Below, piece after piece: positions 53,202-62,445 of a DNA stretch of 64,000 nucleotides. The DNA comes from JBGPTK01 sp963797765 (lineage in GTDB: Bacteria; Acidobacteriota; Terriglobia; Acidiferrales; UBA7541). Each line of letters begins with the position of its first letter. Within the stretch, counting starts at the first letter, position 1. Location of the stretch: NCBI GenBank assembly GCA_963797765.1, contig CAWCQU010000003.1:310001-374000 (forward strand), read 5' to 3'. The notes beneath the pieces are model-generated. The model saw only the letters and a program-made list of their open reading frames with translations, was not told the DNA's origin and made no database searches. Both the position numbers and the translations under genes were made by a program.

Positions 53202-53441
53202 ATGGAAGAAATCGCCATCTCCAAGTTCAAAGCCCAATGCCTGGGAATTTTGGAGCGCATACGCAAAACCCGCCGGCCGATCCGCATCACCAAATTCGGC
53301 AAACCAATCGCCGAAGTCGTCCCCCCGTCCGAGCCAGTTGTCAAGCAACGAGTCCTCGGTGGAATGGCTGGCCGGATCAAGATTCTTGGCGACATCGTGA
53401 AGCCCGCAAGCGATGAAAGCGATTGGGAAGTTCTAAGCTAG
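53202..53441 (+). CDS. Phd/YefM-like antitoxin-family protein, apparently orphan
   Basis: The 79-residue protein resembles Phd/YefM antitoxins: MEEIAISKFKAQCLGILERI is the N-terminal DNA-binding and dimerisation strand-helix. RPIRITKFGKPIAEVVPP is the family's usual loop-strand, and the C-terminus is acidic (ASDESDWEVLS). The start at ATG 53202 fits the family; an in-frame ATG at 53160 is also possible. No toxin gene (PIN, Doc or RelE) follows: the P-type ATPase gene comes in from the other strand and overlaps the end by four bases. It may regulate in trans, or be a remnant. Confidence 0.68.
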   Translation: MEEIAISKFKAQCLGILERIRKTRRPIRITKFGKPIAEVVPPSEPVVKQRVLGGMAGRIKILGDIVKPASDESDWEVLS

Positions 53442-55408
53442 CTTGAGGCCGCGGTCGCAGGCGAGAAAAATCCTCGAACAAGCTTGTTTACCGATGACAT
53501 CGGCGGCAGCAGCCGGGCGGAATTCAATATGAACGCCATCTCCGAAGTTACATGAATAAAGGCAGCCAGAAGCGGATTCAGAAATCCAAAAGCCGCCAAT
53601 CCAACACCGATCGCGTCAACCACAATCGTTCCCACAAAATTCTGCAGGATCGTCCGGTGGCAGCGGCGCGCGATTCGGACAGTCTCCACAAACTTCATAA
53701 GGTCTGATCCAATCAACACGATATCGGAACTCTCGCGAGCCACATCGGTCCCCGACCCCATAGCGACACCAACCGTGGCTTGCGCCAGGGCGGGCGCATC
53801 ATTGATGCCATCGCCCACCATCACAACTTTTCTGCCTTGAGCCTGCAATTCCTCCACGCGCTTCAGCTTCTGCTCGGGGAGCAATTCAGCGGAGATCTCA
53901 TCGACTCCTAATCCCTTCCCGACGGCTTCAGCAACTGTTCTGGAATCGCCCGAAAGCAGAATCGTTTTCAGCCCGATCGACTTCAATTGCTGAACCGCAT
54001 TCTTCGCTTCCGGCCGCAGACGGTCAGCCACCTGAATCGAACCGAGCAATTGTCCTCCCCGTGTCACCAGCACCCCTCCCTCTGATCCCGTCGCCATGGT
54101 GCCCGCGCCGATGATCCCTTCGTCAAGAAGGTGCATCCAACTGCCAACCAGGATCTCTTCGCCGTCGATTTCGGCCACGATCCCTCTTCCGGGTGTGTAC
54201 TCGAATCGTTCCGGCTGGCGCACGCGAATCCCCATTTGCGACGCCTTGTTCAAAATTGCTTTGCCGACGGGATGCTCGGATCGAGATTCGGCGATCGCAG
54301 CAGCTTCGAGCAAGGATCGTGCGCTCACGCTGCCTGCCGTCCGAATCTCCGTCACCTCAGGTGTTCCGTAGGTCAGCGTCCCGGTCTTGTCGAGCAATAC
54401 GGTATCGACTTCGGCCAGTTTTTCGAGATAGAGGCCGCCCTTGATGATCGCTCCGTCTTGAGCGGCTCGGCCAATCGCACCCAGAATTGCGAGCGGTGTT
54501 CCCGCCGCGATTCCGCAAGCCCCGGCTACGATCACAACAGAGATCGTCGAGCGTGTGTTGTGCGTAACCAGAAAGGTGATTGCGGCAGCCGCCAGCGCGA
54601 AGTACACCAGGTATCCTGCAAGCCGGTCCGCAATTCCTTGAATCGGCGCGCGTGACTTCTCGGCTCTCTCCACCGCCTCGATGATTTTCCCAAATGTTGT
54701 GTCCCGGCCAAGCTGGGCCACTTGAACTTCCAGGGCGCCAGATTTATTGATCGCTCCCGCATAAACGATCGCTCCGGCACTCTTCTCCACGGGCAGCGAT
54801 TCTCCAGTGATTGGCGCTTGGTCGACAAACGAGTGCCCCCCTACGACTCTGCCATCCACCGGCACACGCGTGCCCGGCCGGACCAACACTTCGTCGCCGA
54901 CCGTGATCTCGCAAATGCTCACCTCTTCCCACTCTCCGTTTCGGCGCACGGTCGCACTACTGGGCAGCAGATCGATCAGGCGTTGAATCGCCCGGCGGCC
55001 TCGGCCCACCGTCAGGCCCTCCAAGATCTCCGCCACTAGGACGAACAGCGTGATCACCAACGCTGTGAATACTTCGCGAATCGCCAGCGCCGCCAGGATG
55101 GCGATGGTCATCGACAGTTCCATGGTCATCCGGCGTTGCATGATATTTTCATAGGCTTCATGCAGGATGGGGAATCCGCCCACCAGCGTGCAAATCACGC
55201 CAATTCCAGTTGCGTAGGGATTCGATGAACCGCGCATAAACCAAAGAAGTCCGGCGGCGGCAGCGACAAACAAAACCCGGTTGATCTCTCGCCAGCCCAG
55301 CGCGTGTGCTTGCTCGCCCTCGTGGCCGGACTGTTCTGCCGGCTCGTGCGGTTTGTGCGAATGCTGGAAGTGTTGCTGTTCGGGAATCGCCGCTTTGATA
55401 TTGCCCAT
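53438..55408 (-). CDS. P1B-type heavy-metal P-type ATPase lacking the CPx motif
   Basis: About 656 residues from the ATG at 55408; the frame is open to 55531. A His-rich N-terminus (HFQHSHKPHE) precedes eight membrane spans. Catalytic motifs are TGES (201-204), DKTGT (340-344, phosphorylated Asp), SEHP (377-380) and GDGINDAP. In the sixth membrane helix, where P1B pumps have CPC, SPC or TPC, this one has GAC (296-298: VAGACGIAAGTPLA), so the Pro is missing and only one Cys remains. It probably pumps a divalent metal outward; the regulator next to it suggests Ni or Co. An RcnR-type operator precedes it. Confidence 0.9.
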   Translation of the reverse strand: MGNIKAAIPEQQHFQHSHKPHEPAEQSGHEGEQAHALGWREINRVLFVAAAAGLLWFMRGSSNPYATGIGVICTLVGGFPILHEAYENIMQRRMTMELSMTIAILAALAIREVFTALVITLFVLVAEILEGLTVGRGRRAIQRLIDLLPSSATVRRNGEWEEVSICEITVGDEVLVRPGTRVPVDGRVVGGHSFVDQAPITGESLPVEKSAGAIVYAGAINKSGALEVQVAQLGRDTTFGKIIEAVERAEKSRAPIQGIADRLAGYLVYFALAAAAITFLVTHNTRSTISVVIVAGACGIAAGTPLAILGAIGRAAQDGAIIKGGLYLEKLAEVDTVLLDKTGTLTYGTPEVTEIRTAGSVSARSLLEAAAIAESRSEHPVGKAILNKASQMGIRVRQPERFEYTPGRGIVAEIDGEEILVGSWMHLLDEGIIGAGTMATGSEGGVLVTRGGQLLGSIQVADRLRPEAKNAVQQLKSIGLKTILLSGDSRTVAEAVGKGLGVDEISAELLPEQKLKRVEELQAQGRKVVMVGDGINDAPALAQATVGVAMGSGTDVARESSDIVLIGSDLMKFVETVRIARRCHRTILQNFVGTIVVDAIGVGLAAFGFLNPLLAAFIHVTSEMAFILNSARLLPPMSSVNKLVRGFFSPATAASS

Positions 55409-55490
55409 GAGTACACCGCCCGGCCGAAGTATTTGTGAGGGACTTGCCGTTCTGTCGCAGCCGTATTCCAGTCCCTCGGGAAAGAACAAT

Positions 55491-55511
55491 ACTATACCCC
55501 AGGGTAGTATA
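55491..55511. promoter_or_regulatory. RcnR-type operator upstream of the P-type ATPase
   Basis: ACTATA-N7-GTAGTATA (N7 = CCCCAGG), a TA-rich inverted repeat with a C/G tract, typical of CsoR/RcnR-family sites. It lies 83 bases upstream of the ATPase start. The same arms, ACTATA-N7-GTAGTATA, occur at 55956-55976 upstream of the regulator, which argues for a shared repressor. Confidence 0.7.
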
Positions 55512-55657
55512 AAAGCCGCAAAATTCGGCATTGATATTAGATTCGATTCGGGGGCGACAAAGTAGACCAGCTTCGCAATCGCAGGAGCGAATGCCGGAAC
55601 GGATTATCGGGACTGCTCACACCTGTTCTTGCGGAAAGTCCAGCATCCCACCACCAT

Positions 55658-55936
55658 TTACTTCAGGTAGGTGCGCACCACCTCAATCAGTTCCTCCGCG
55701 GCCCTCGACCGGGAGGACGATCTACCGTTGCCGGGCTCGAGCACGTGAAACCAAATATGGCCTTCGATCAACTCAGCCATCAGCCCATCGAGCGCGCCGC
55801 GGCACGCCGCCACCTGCTGGAGCAGAGCCGCGCATTCATGGTCTCCTTCGAGCGTCCGCTCGATGGATTCCAGTTGACCGCGAATCCGGCGCACGCGTTT
55901 TCGCAGTTTCTCCCTATCCCTTGTCGTATGAGCCAT
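55658..55936 (-). CDS. RcnR/CsoR-family metal-sensing repressor
   Basis: The 92-residue protein starts at ATG 55936 with GGAGGG nine bases upstream; the frame is open to 55987. The all-alpha fold includes RRIRGQLESIERTLEGDHEC and LLQQVAACRGALDGLMAE. The metal fingerprint is His3, Cys35, His60, His64 (MAH...HEC...EGHIWFH), the RcnR (Ni/Co) set rather than the Cu set of CsoR (C-H-C). Metal binding should release it from the two operators at 55491 and 55956, which lie before the ATPase gene and just upstream of this gene. Confidence 0.88.
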   Translation of the reverse strand: MAHTTRDREKLRKRVRRIRGQLESIERTLEGDHECAALLQQVAACRGALDGLMAELIEGHIWFHVLEPGNGRSSSRSRAAEELIEVVRTYLK

Positions 55937-55955
55937 CCGCCCTCCGACGCCGTTG

Positions 55956-55976
55956 ACTATAGACACCTGTAGTATA
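55956..55976. promoter_or_regulatory. RcnR-type operator at the repressor gene
   Basis: ACTATA-N7-GTAGTATA (N7 = GACACCT), with the arms identical to the site at 55491-55511. It lies 20 bases upstream of the repressor start codon, within the expected promoter, so the repressor probably controls its own gene. Confidence 0.7.
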
Positions 55977-56103
55977 GTACAATTCATGTGCTACTAACGG
56001 GAGCCGCGCTGGGGGAAATTGCTGCTCGCGACTCAAATTCTGCAACCGTTAAGGCCCAGGCCGCATCCGAACACTAGCGCTGGGCTATTTCTCGGGAATC
56101 CAA

Positions 56104-56394
56104 TTGAATCGCTGCTCAAAATTTTTTACTGGTAGACGGATCGTGGCCTTTCTGGCTCTCGCCGTCCTGCTTTCCTCCACCTCCATCGGCCTCTGGCATC
56201 ATCACAATTCCGATTCTTCCGCAAACTGCCCCGTTTGCCATGTCGCTCACACGCCTTTCGTAAAAGCAACAATCGCCAGAAATCTTCCGGGTCCTGCGCA
56301 TGTCCGCGCGTCGATACCAGCGCGCGCCCAGAGTTCCACTCTCGACCCGACCACCCACCACGCATCTCCTCGCGCCCCTCCCGCTGCTGCCTAG
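56104..56394 (+). CDS. Small membrane protein with His/Cys metal-ligand motif
   Basis: The 96-residue protein starts TTG at 56104 (a GTG at 56142 is another option) and has one membrane span (IVAFLALAVLLSSTSIGLW). A cluster of potential metal ligands follows: HHHNSDSSANCPVCHVAH (56 ligand-rich bases). The C-terminus is disordered and Pro/Ala-rich. The gene lies between the RcnR-type repressor and the TonB receptor gene. Small proteins of this type accompany metal transport genes in Acidobacteriota; the exact function is unknown. Confidence 0.6.
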   Translation: MNRCSKFFTGRRIVAFLALAVLLSSTSIGLWHHHNSDSSANCPVCHVAHTPFVKATIARNLPGPAHVRASIPARAQSSTLDPTTHHASPRAPPAAA

Positions 56395-56420
56395 TTTCTT
56401 CCCGCAAAATCCAAATTTCG

Positions 56421-56441
56421 CGTAATGCGATTTGCATTGCG
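56421..56441. promoter_or_regulatory. Inverted repeat upstream of the TonB receptor
   Basis: CGTAATGC and GCATTGCG are eight-base arms (one G:T) with a five-base spacer, 76 bases upstream of the receptor start. It is a candidate operator, of a type different from the RcnR sites. The binding protein is unknown. Confidence 0.4.
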
Positions 56442-56516
56442 TTGGAATCCATTCCTACTTCATCCAGGCGAGCCCTGCCAGGCAGCGCGGGCCGTCCACT
56501 ACAAGGAGACGCAGTG

Positions 56517-59163
56517 ATGAATGGAGCGCCAAGATTTTTATTTGCATTGTTAGTATTTGTGGGCATTTTCGCATTCTCGCAATCCGTTGGGGCTCAAACA
56601 GGCAATTCCTCCACAATTTCAGGCACTGTAGTGGATTCAACGGGCGGCGTGGTGGCCGGTGCCTCCGTGACGATTCACAACCCCGTTAGTGGTTACGAAC
56701 GTTTTACCACCACGGATAGTTCCGGGAATTTCACTTTCCCCAACGTGCCTTTCAATCCCTATCATCTTGTAATTTCGGCCAAGGGATTTAGTTCTTTTGC
56801 ACAGGATGCGGACGTGCGCTCCTCGGTTCCTCTCGAGATTAAAGTCACACTCAAAGTAGCTGGAAGCAGCATCGTTGTGACGGTCGAGGGTGGCGCCGAC
56901 CTGCTAGAGAACGATCCAACCTTCCACACCGACGTGGACCGCGGATTGTTCGACAAGCTTCCGCTGGAAAGCCAATCGTCATCACTTAGCTCGCTGGTTA
57001 CGCTCGTCTCGCCCGGAGTCGCCGCCGATTCCAACGGCCTTTTCCACGGCTTGGGCGATCACGCGGAAAATTCCTTTTCCGTGGACGGCCAGCCCATCAC
57101 GGATCAGCAGAGCAAAGTCTTTTCGAACCAAATCCCCTTGGATTCGGTTCAGTCCATGGAAGTCATTTCGGGTGCTCCTCCCGCGGAATTCGGTGACAAA
57201 ACCAGCCTGGTGATCCAAGTAACAACACGCTCCGGTCAAGGCGTCACAACCCCCCACGGGAGCTTTACCGCATCCTACGGCACCTTTGGTTCCTCCAACT
57301 TGGGCTTCAACTTAGCCTACGGCGGAGAAAAGTGGGGAAACTTCATCTCCTTGAACGGACTAAACAGTGGCCGATTCCTCGATCCCCCGGAGTTCACCGT
57401 GATGCACGATAAGGGGAATGAACAGAACCTGTTTGACCGCATCGATTTCCAGGTTTCGAAAGCCGATTCGATCCACCTGAATGTCGGTTATTCCCGCTCC
57501 TGGTTTCAGACCCCCAATGCATTCGATGACCTCAATATCGGAGCCACGGATCCCTCCGGCAATCCTGTTGGGCCAAGCGACCAGCGTTCAAAGATCGGAA
57601 CCTTCAATATTGCCCCCACTTGGACGCATGTTCTCAGCCCCGCCGCCGTGTTTACGTTCGGCGCCTTTGTGCGTCGCGACCAATACAATTATTACCCCAG
57701 CGGCAATCCATTTGCCGACCTTGGCCCCATTCAATCGGAGACAGTTGCCCAGAATCGTAAACTGACCAATGCAGGTTTCCGCTCCGACGTTTCCTACGTG
57801 CATGGAATTCACAATTTGAAAGCCGGGGCTGTCTATCAGCAGACCTTCCTCTCCGAAAATGACACTCTTGGAATCGTCGATCCGGTCCTCAACTCGCCCT
57901 GTCTGGACGCCAATGGGGATTCGCTTCCCGGTTTCACTGATCCAAGCCAATGCGTTCCGGCAGGGAATCAAATGAACCCAAACTTCAATCCGATTCTGCT
58001 GCCGTTCGATCTTACCCGCGCCGGAGGCAATTTCCTCTTTAATGGCCACACGGACGTCAAGGAGCTCGCCCTCTACGTCCAGGATACAATCACGGTAAGA
58101 AATTGGTCTTTCAACCTCGGGATTCGAGGCGATTTTTACAACGGCCTTTCCACGGCCCGGCAAGCGGAGCCTCGGCTTGGGATCGCTTACAACATCAAGT
58201 CCACCAACACGGTCCTTCGCGTTTCCTATGCCCGTGTTCTCGAAACTCCGTTTAACGAAAACCTGGTCGTGGCAAGCAACGGCTGCCAATACCCGGTCAT
58301 CGCCGCCCTCGTCCCGTGCATTCCCGCGGCGCTCTCCCCTGGCTTTCGCAATGAATTCCATGCTGGTTTCCAGCAGGCATTTGGGCGTTTCTTGGTCATC
58401 GATGGCGAATACATCTGGAAATACACCCACAACGGATATGACTTCAGCATTCTAGGGAACACGCCGATCACCTTCCCCGTCGAATGGAACAATTCCAAAA
58501 TTCCCGGCTATGCCCTTCGCGCCAGCGTTCCGAATTTTCATGGCTTCACCGCGCTTGTTCGTCATGTCCAGCGTAGCCGCTCGCTTCTTTCCGCCCCAGG
58601 TCGGCGGACTGGGCGTCACCGTTGGCCAAAGCGGTTCCGTTTTCCGCATCGACCACGATGAGAAATTCAATGAGACAACCCACCTGCAATATCAGCCCTG
58701 GAAGCGCGGCCCCTGGCTCGGTTTCAACTGGCGTTATGACAGCGGCTTGGTCGCCGGCGCCGTGCCATTTGCCACGGACACCACAACCCCGGTCGACCTC
58801 ACCGGGCTTACCGCCGACCAGCAGATGCAAGCCGGCTTGTTCTGCGGCAGTCAGTTTCCAACTCTGAATGCGCCTCTAACCACTTGCGCCCCGGCGCAAT
58901 ACGGTTCCACGCTCGTCCAAATCCCCGCGCCTGGAACCGAAAACGACGACCACAATCCGCCGCGCATCAAGCCCCGCAGCCTTTTCGATGCTGCTGTGGG
59001 AGATGACGATCTGTTTCATGGTGATCGTTACAAATGGAGTCTTCGTTTCACGGTAATCAATTTCACCAATAAGACTGCGCTCTACAACTTCCTGTCGACT
59101 TTCAGCGGAACCCATTACGTCACGCCGCGAGCATTCACGGCCGAATTAGGTTTCCACTTTTAG
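56517..59163 (+). CDS. TonB-dependent receptor with carboxypeptidase-regulatory N-terminus, frameshifted
   Basis: About 881 residues after correction. The ATG at 56517 has AAGGAGA eight bases upstream, with signal FLFALLVFVGIFAFSQSVGA. An N-terminal CarboxypepD_reg domain (ISGTVVDSTGGVVAGASV) precedes a plug and beta-barrel, and the protein ends in RAFTAELGFHF with the terminal Phe typical of outer-membrane barrels. An extra base at 58560 breaks the frame; deleting it gives FTALVVMSSVAARFFPP and continues to 59163. As read, the product ends at 58661. The metal-regulator neighbourhood suggests uptake of a metal chelate; the substrate is unknown. Confidence 0.87.
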
Positions 59164-59181
59164 CCGGCCCGGGCTAAACGA

Positions 59182-59205
59182 AGAGGCGGCGCTTTCGCCG
59201 CCTCT
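59182..59205 (+). terminator. Strong hairpin after the TonB receptor gene
   Basis: AGAGGCGGCG-CTTT-CGCCGCCTCT forms a perfect 10-bp stem with a four-base loop, 19 bases after the receptor stop. The following bases are C-rich with no T-run, so it would act as a pause or RNA-end protection element or a weak terminator. Confidence 0.55.
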
Positions 59206-59229
59206 CCCGTTCGCCCAAGGTTCAAGCCT

Positions 59230-59994
59230 TTGACCAGGATCAGAATGTCGCCACGGCGCATTCGAACGATCCGGAGAGCGCTTGGATATTCTCGAAGGGA
59301 TTTCGCGCGTACTCTCTGGGCCGCATCGAAGACCGTAATGGAGTGGGAAAACGGGAAGCGTTCCCCGATGGGAGTGCATCAACGTTTGCTCGCGCTATGG
59401 GAGCAGGGCTTGGCGGACTCGCGGCTTCAATCGGCGCTTCAGGATCGGCGCGCCTCCGATCCAATGTATCTCTTGTTCCGCTTGTTACGGCCGCTCTATC
59501 GGAAACGCGGCGGCAATCGCAACTGTGCGCGACCCAAACGATCAGTTCCACGGCGTTCAAAATCCGCAAATATCTTGCCGGCAACAGCGTCCCTTGCTCC
59601 CGGCCAAATCCGGGACCTCCGGAAGACGCTCGGTTTTTCCCAGGGAGAATTTGCTCATTTTCTGTGGATCACGTATTCGACGCTGAATCGCTGGGAGCAT
59701 GGCCTTGCGCCTCCATTCGGCATGCATCTCAGAATTCTTACACTGCTCGAACGGCATTCCACGAACTCCGTCCTTCCAGGCGATTCTCCGCAGTCCGCGC
59801 CGCGCGGATCACCTCTTCCTCCTTCACCAACTGTTACACTCAACCTACGCCAGTCAACATTCCCGCGTGTAGGGCTGGCTTCCTCGCCCCGATTTTGGTG
59901 GGGACAGCCTTCAGGCTGTCCCTGTAGTCCCTTGCCACTTCGCCCCCACCGCGAATTGCACAATAAACGACCCCAGATGTATCCTGTCCCCGCA
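59230..59994 (+). CDS. Protein with two XRE/Cro-like HTH domains; frame runs on into the next gene
   Basis: Two HTH modules are visible: RTIRRALGYSRRDFARTLWAASK (about residues 11-35, with MEWENGKRSP) and DLRKTLGFSQGEFAHFLWITYSTL (about 128-155, with NRWEHGLAPP). Both resemble the DNA-binding half of Cro/C1-type regulators. The region after residue 185 is low-complexity and reads through a palindromic repeat (59869-59927). No stop occurs before the LssY-like start at 59995, so the ORF is continuous to 60390. I treat this as a probable loss of the real stop by an indel, not a natural fusion. Target and ligand are unknown. Confidence 0.6.
59869..59927. repeat. Palindromic repeat unit inside the HTH-LssY junction
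   Basis: It contains GGGCTGGCTT, CCCCGATTTTGGTGGGG, and the perfect hairpin GGGACAGCC-TTCA-GGCTGTCCC (59901-59922). It is related to the copies at 53011 and 53090. Its presence in the middle of an open frame supports the idea that the real stop codon of the HTH gene has been lost. Confidence 0.65.
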
Positions 59995-61174
59995 ATGAAA
60001 CCAGCCCTACTCTTAATTGCCGCGGCCGGAATATTCGCGTTCACGTCACTCCCCGCCCGCCCGCAAACTCCCACTCCGCAAACCGCCGCATCCACAACTC
60101 CCAAATCCCACGAATTCGACATCCCAGCCGCCAAACAATGGCTCGACACCAAACTCGATCTCCACGGCGGCGCCAAGCTCCACATCATCGCCACCGGCAG
60201 CATCACCTATCCCTCCGATCAATCGCGCAGTTCGAAATCCCGCACCTCCGGCACATTCGGTCCCAACGGACTCCCGCGCGGCTTCGCTGACTTGATCCAC
60301 CAATATGTCGTTTCCGATGCAGGCCATGGCGCGCTCATCGCCACTCTCGGCACGGACGAAGGCTCGCAACCGTTTCCTCGTCGGCGCTGAAAAAACATTC
60401 ACCATCCCCGTCGCAGGCCATCTCCTTCTCGGAATCAATCAAAGCCTCACCGACGCTTCCACCGCCACCGGCAGTTTCCAGGTAACCATCGAAATTCTCG
60501 ACGAAGGTTCCGCCACTGCCACCAACGTCGGCGGTCCCGCCGAAACTCGCATCCCCGGAATCACTCCCGATCTACTGAAAAAAATTCCGCGACGCGTTTC
60601 CGATCCCAGCGGCAACCCCGGCGACATGGTCAACATCCTCCTCCTCGGCACCGAAAAGCAGGTTACTGACGCATTCGCCGCCGCCGGCTGGGTTCAAGTC
60701 GACAAATCCGCTCGCGACAGCGCACTCACCGCCATCATTGATTCGCTCGAGAAAAAAGACTACCTCACCATGCCCATGTCTACTCTATTCCTCTTCGATC
60801 GCGCGCAAGATTACGGCTTCGCCCATGCCGAACCCGTCCGCGTCGCCATGTCGCGCAATCATCTTCGAGTTTGGAAATCCCCCTACAACGTAAACGGCGT
60901 TCCCCTCTGGTGCGTCGCTGCCACCCACGATATCGGCTTCGAACGCGACCAGCGCAATAACGGCGTAACCCACAAAATCGATCCCGCAATCGACGGCGAA
61001 CGCGAATACGTCAACGCCACTCTTTCCGGCACAGGCCTAGTCGCGCAGCGTGACCACGTAACTCCCCCCGGCGCCCTAACCACCGCCAAAACGGCCACAG
61101 GAGGCGAATTCCACTCCGACGGCCGCATCCTCGTTCTGCTTCTAGCAACTCCCGACTCCCCTGTCACCAAATAA
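59995..61174 (+). CDS. LssY-like C-terminal-domain secreted protein, frameshifted
   Basis: About 390 residues after correction. The ATG at 59995 begins MKPALLLIAAAGIFAFTSLPARP, a signal peptide. An extra C at 60376-60377 breaks the frame; without it the protein reads DEGSQPFLVGAEKTFTIPVAGHLLLGINQS and continues to 61174. The C-terminal half has the LssY_C features: GTEKQVTDAFAAAGWVQVD, LFLFDRAQDYGFAHAEPV and ATHDIGFERDQRNNGVTHKID. LssY-like domains occur with PAP2 phosphatases; no PAP2 domain is here. Function unknown, secreted. Confidence 0.76.
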
Positions 61175-62445
61175 CGGCCTGGCATCGTGTGGACGCTGAC
61201 CGGCGGCACCGGCAAAATAAAATGCTACACAGGCAAAGGCGCCCACACCAGCAAACCCACCGCCGGGTAGAAGGCGACTTCAGGCCTCCCAAGATGTAAG
61301 CGTTCCTACGAAGAAGCGCGATTCCAAGCGCGAGTGCCCCATCCTTTCCGCCTCTGTGAGGGTGGGGTTCTTCGGTTTTCGTCACAGCAGGTGCCACACT
61401 TAAATTTCAAATTGGGATGGAGTTTCAAATCGGGAGGAACTTCGCAATCTGCACTTCTTTCGCCGCGATACGATCGGCGCTGGCTACCACGATCCAAAAA
61501 TGTAAACAACGTAGAAGGCGAGTCCAAACAGGATCACCGCACCGAACACAGTGAAGACAAAAAACTGCCCAGGTACAAAAACTTTAACCTCTTCTTCCTC
61601 AAGGTAGTCCATTGGACTGATTCGTTCGTGCCTGCCCGTCGGTTCGAAACGCCCGAAAACGCTGGCACGCAAACTCAATCGAAGCGATCGCAATAGCGCT
61701 GTAACTTGTCTTGTGATTTGCGACATAGCCTGCACCCGGAATACTTTCGCTCTCAAAACAGCTTCGCTCGTCCGAATGCAACTCAATCACCAAAGCTAAA
61801 GCTTCATCAGGTAGCACAGCCACTCTTGGCTGTGTGGGTTTATTCCTCAATTTCCTTCGCATTTCGGGAACAAATCCGGGAACGCCAATCTCCCGATTGG
61901 CGCACATCCAAATGTCAGCCAGGAGAATGGACTCTCAGGTCAGCAGCATTAGCGCGTTAGCCACTCTTGGCTGTGTGCTCGGGAGGACCGCTCAGAATGT
62001 GTCGACGTCAACCTGGATACCCAACACGTTTGTGCGAGCCGACATCTTGACTCGGGCCGTGCGTCATCTGCACCTCAGATTACCGGAGTCCGGTGCTTTG
62101 TTTAGTAGCCGATGCTTCAGATTAGAAAGCCAGCTCGTGGAGGTCTTACAGGCACAGCTCTTCCAATTTTGTCCGCTCCGTGGTATCCAAGATGTGCAAG
62201 CCATTTTGTTGTTTAAAGCTTGCAGGGGGCATCGGTGAGGCAAAAATCACAGTCACGGAGCGAAGAATTAGCGGAGAGTTAATGCTGAAAAGTGACCAAA
62301 ATAAGCTAAAAGCTAATCGCCAGTGGAAAACACTATGGTTTTCAGCTAAGCCATTTATTATCAGCGATAAAGAAATTTCTAATCGCCTCTATATCGTGCC
62401 TTCGCAAGGCCTCCACACCCGTCACGAAATTCGAGGGAATTCCTG
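61175..62445. other. Intergenic region with short palindromes and one small ORF candidate
   Basis: These 1.27 kb hold no large gene. The left part is unremarkable. Around 61800-61990 there are several short perfect hairpins (CACAGCCA-CTCT-TGGCTGTG at 61815-61834, again in part at 61959-61975, and CCAATC-TCCC-GATTGG at 61880-61896), suggesting repeat-derived sequence. The region 61990-62440 shows nothing I can support. Confidence 0.4.
61484..61612 (-). CDS. Small acidic single-span membrane protein (candidate)
   Basis: A 42-residue frame, MDYLEEEEVKVFVPGQFFVF followed by a C-terminal hydrophobic segment (FGAVILFGLAFYVVYIFG). The charge pattern, acidic N-terminus and single span look real rather than random. 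There is no convincing ribosome site at ATG 61612; the frame is open further upstream (61786), where the sequence is basic and unlike a protein. It is uncertain whether this is a gene. Confidence 0.35.
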   Translation of the reverse strand: MDYLEEEEVKVFVPGQFFVFTVFGAVILFGLAFYVVYIFGSW

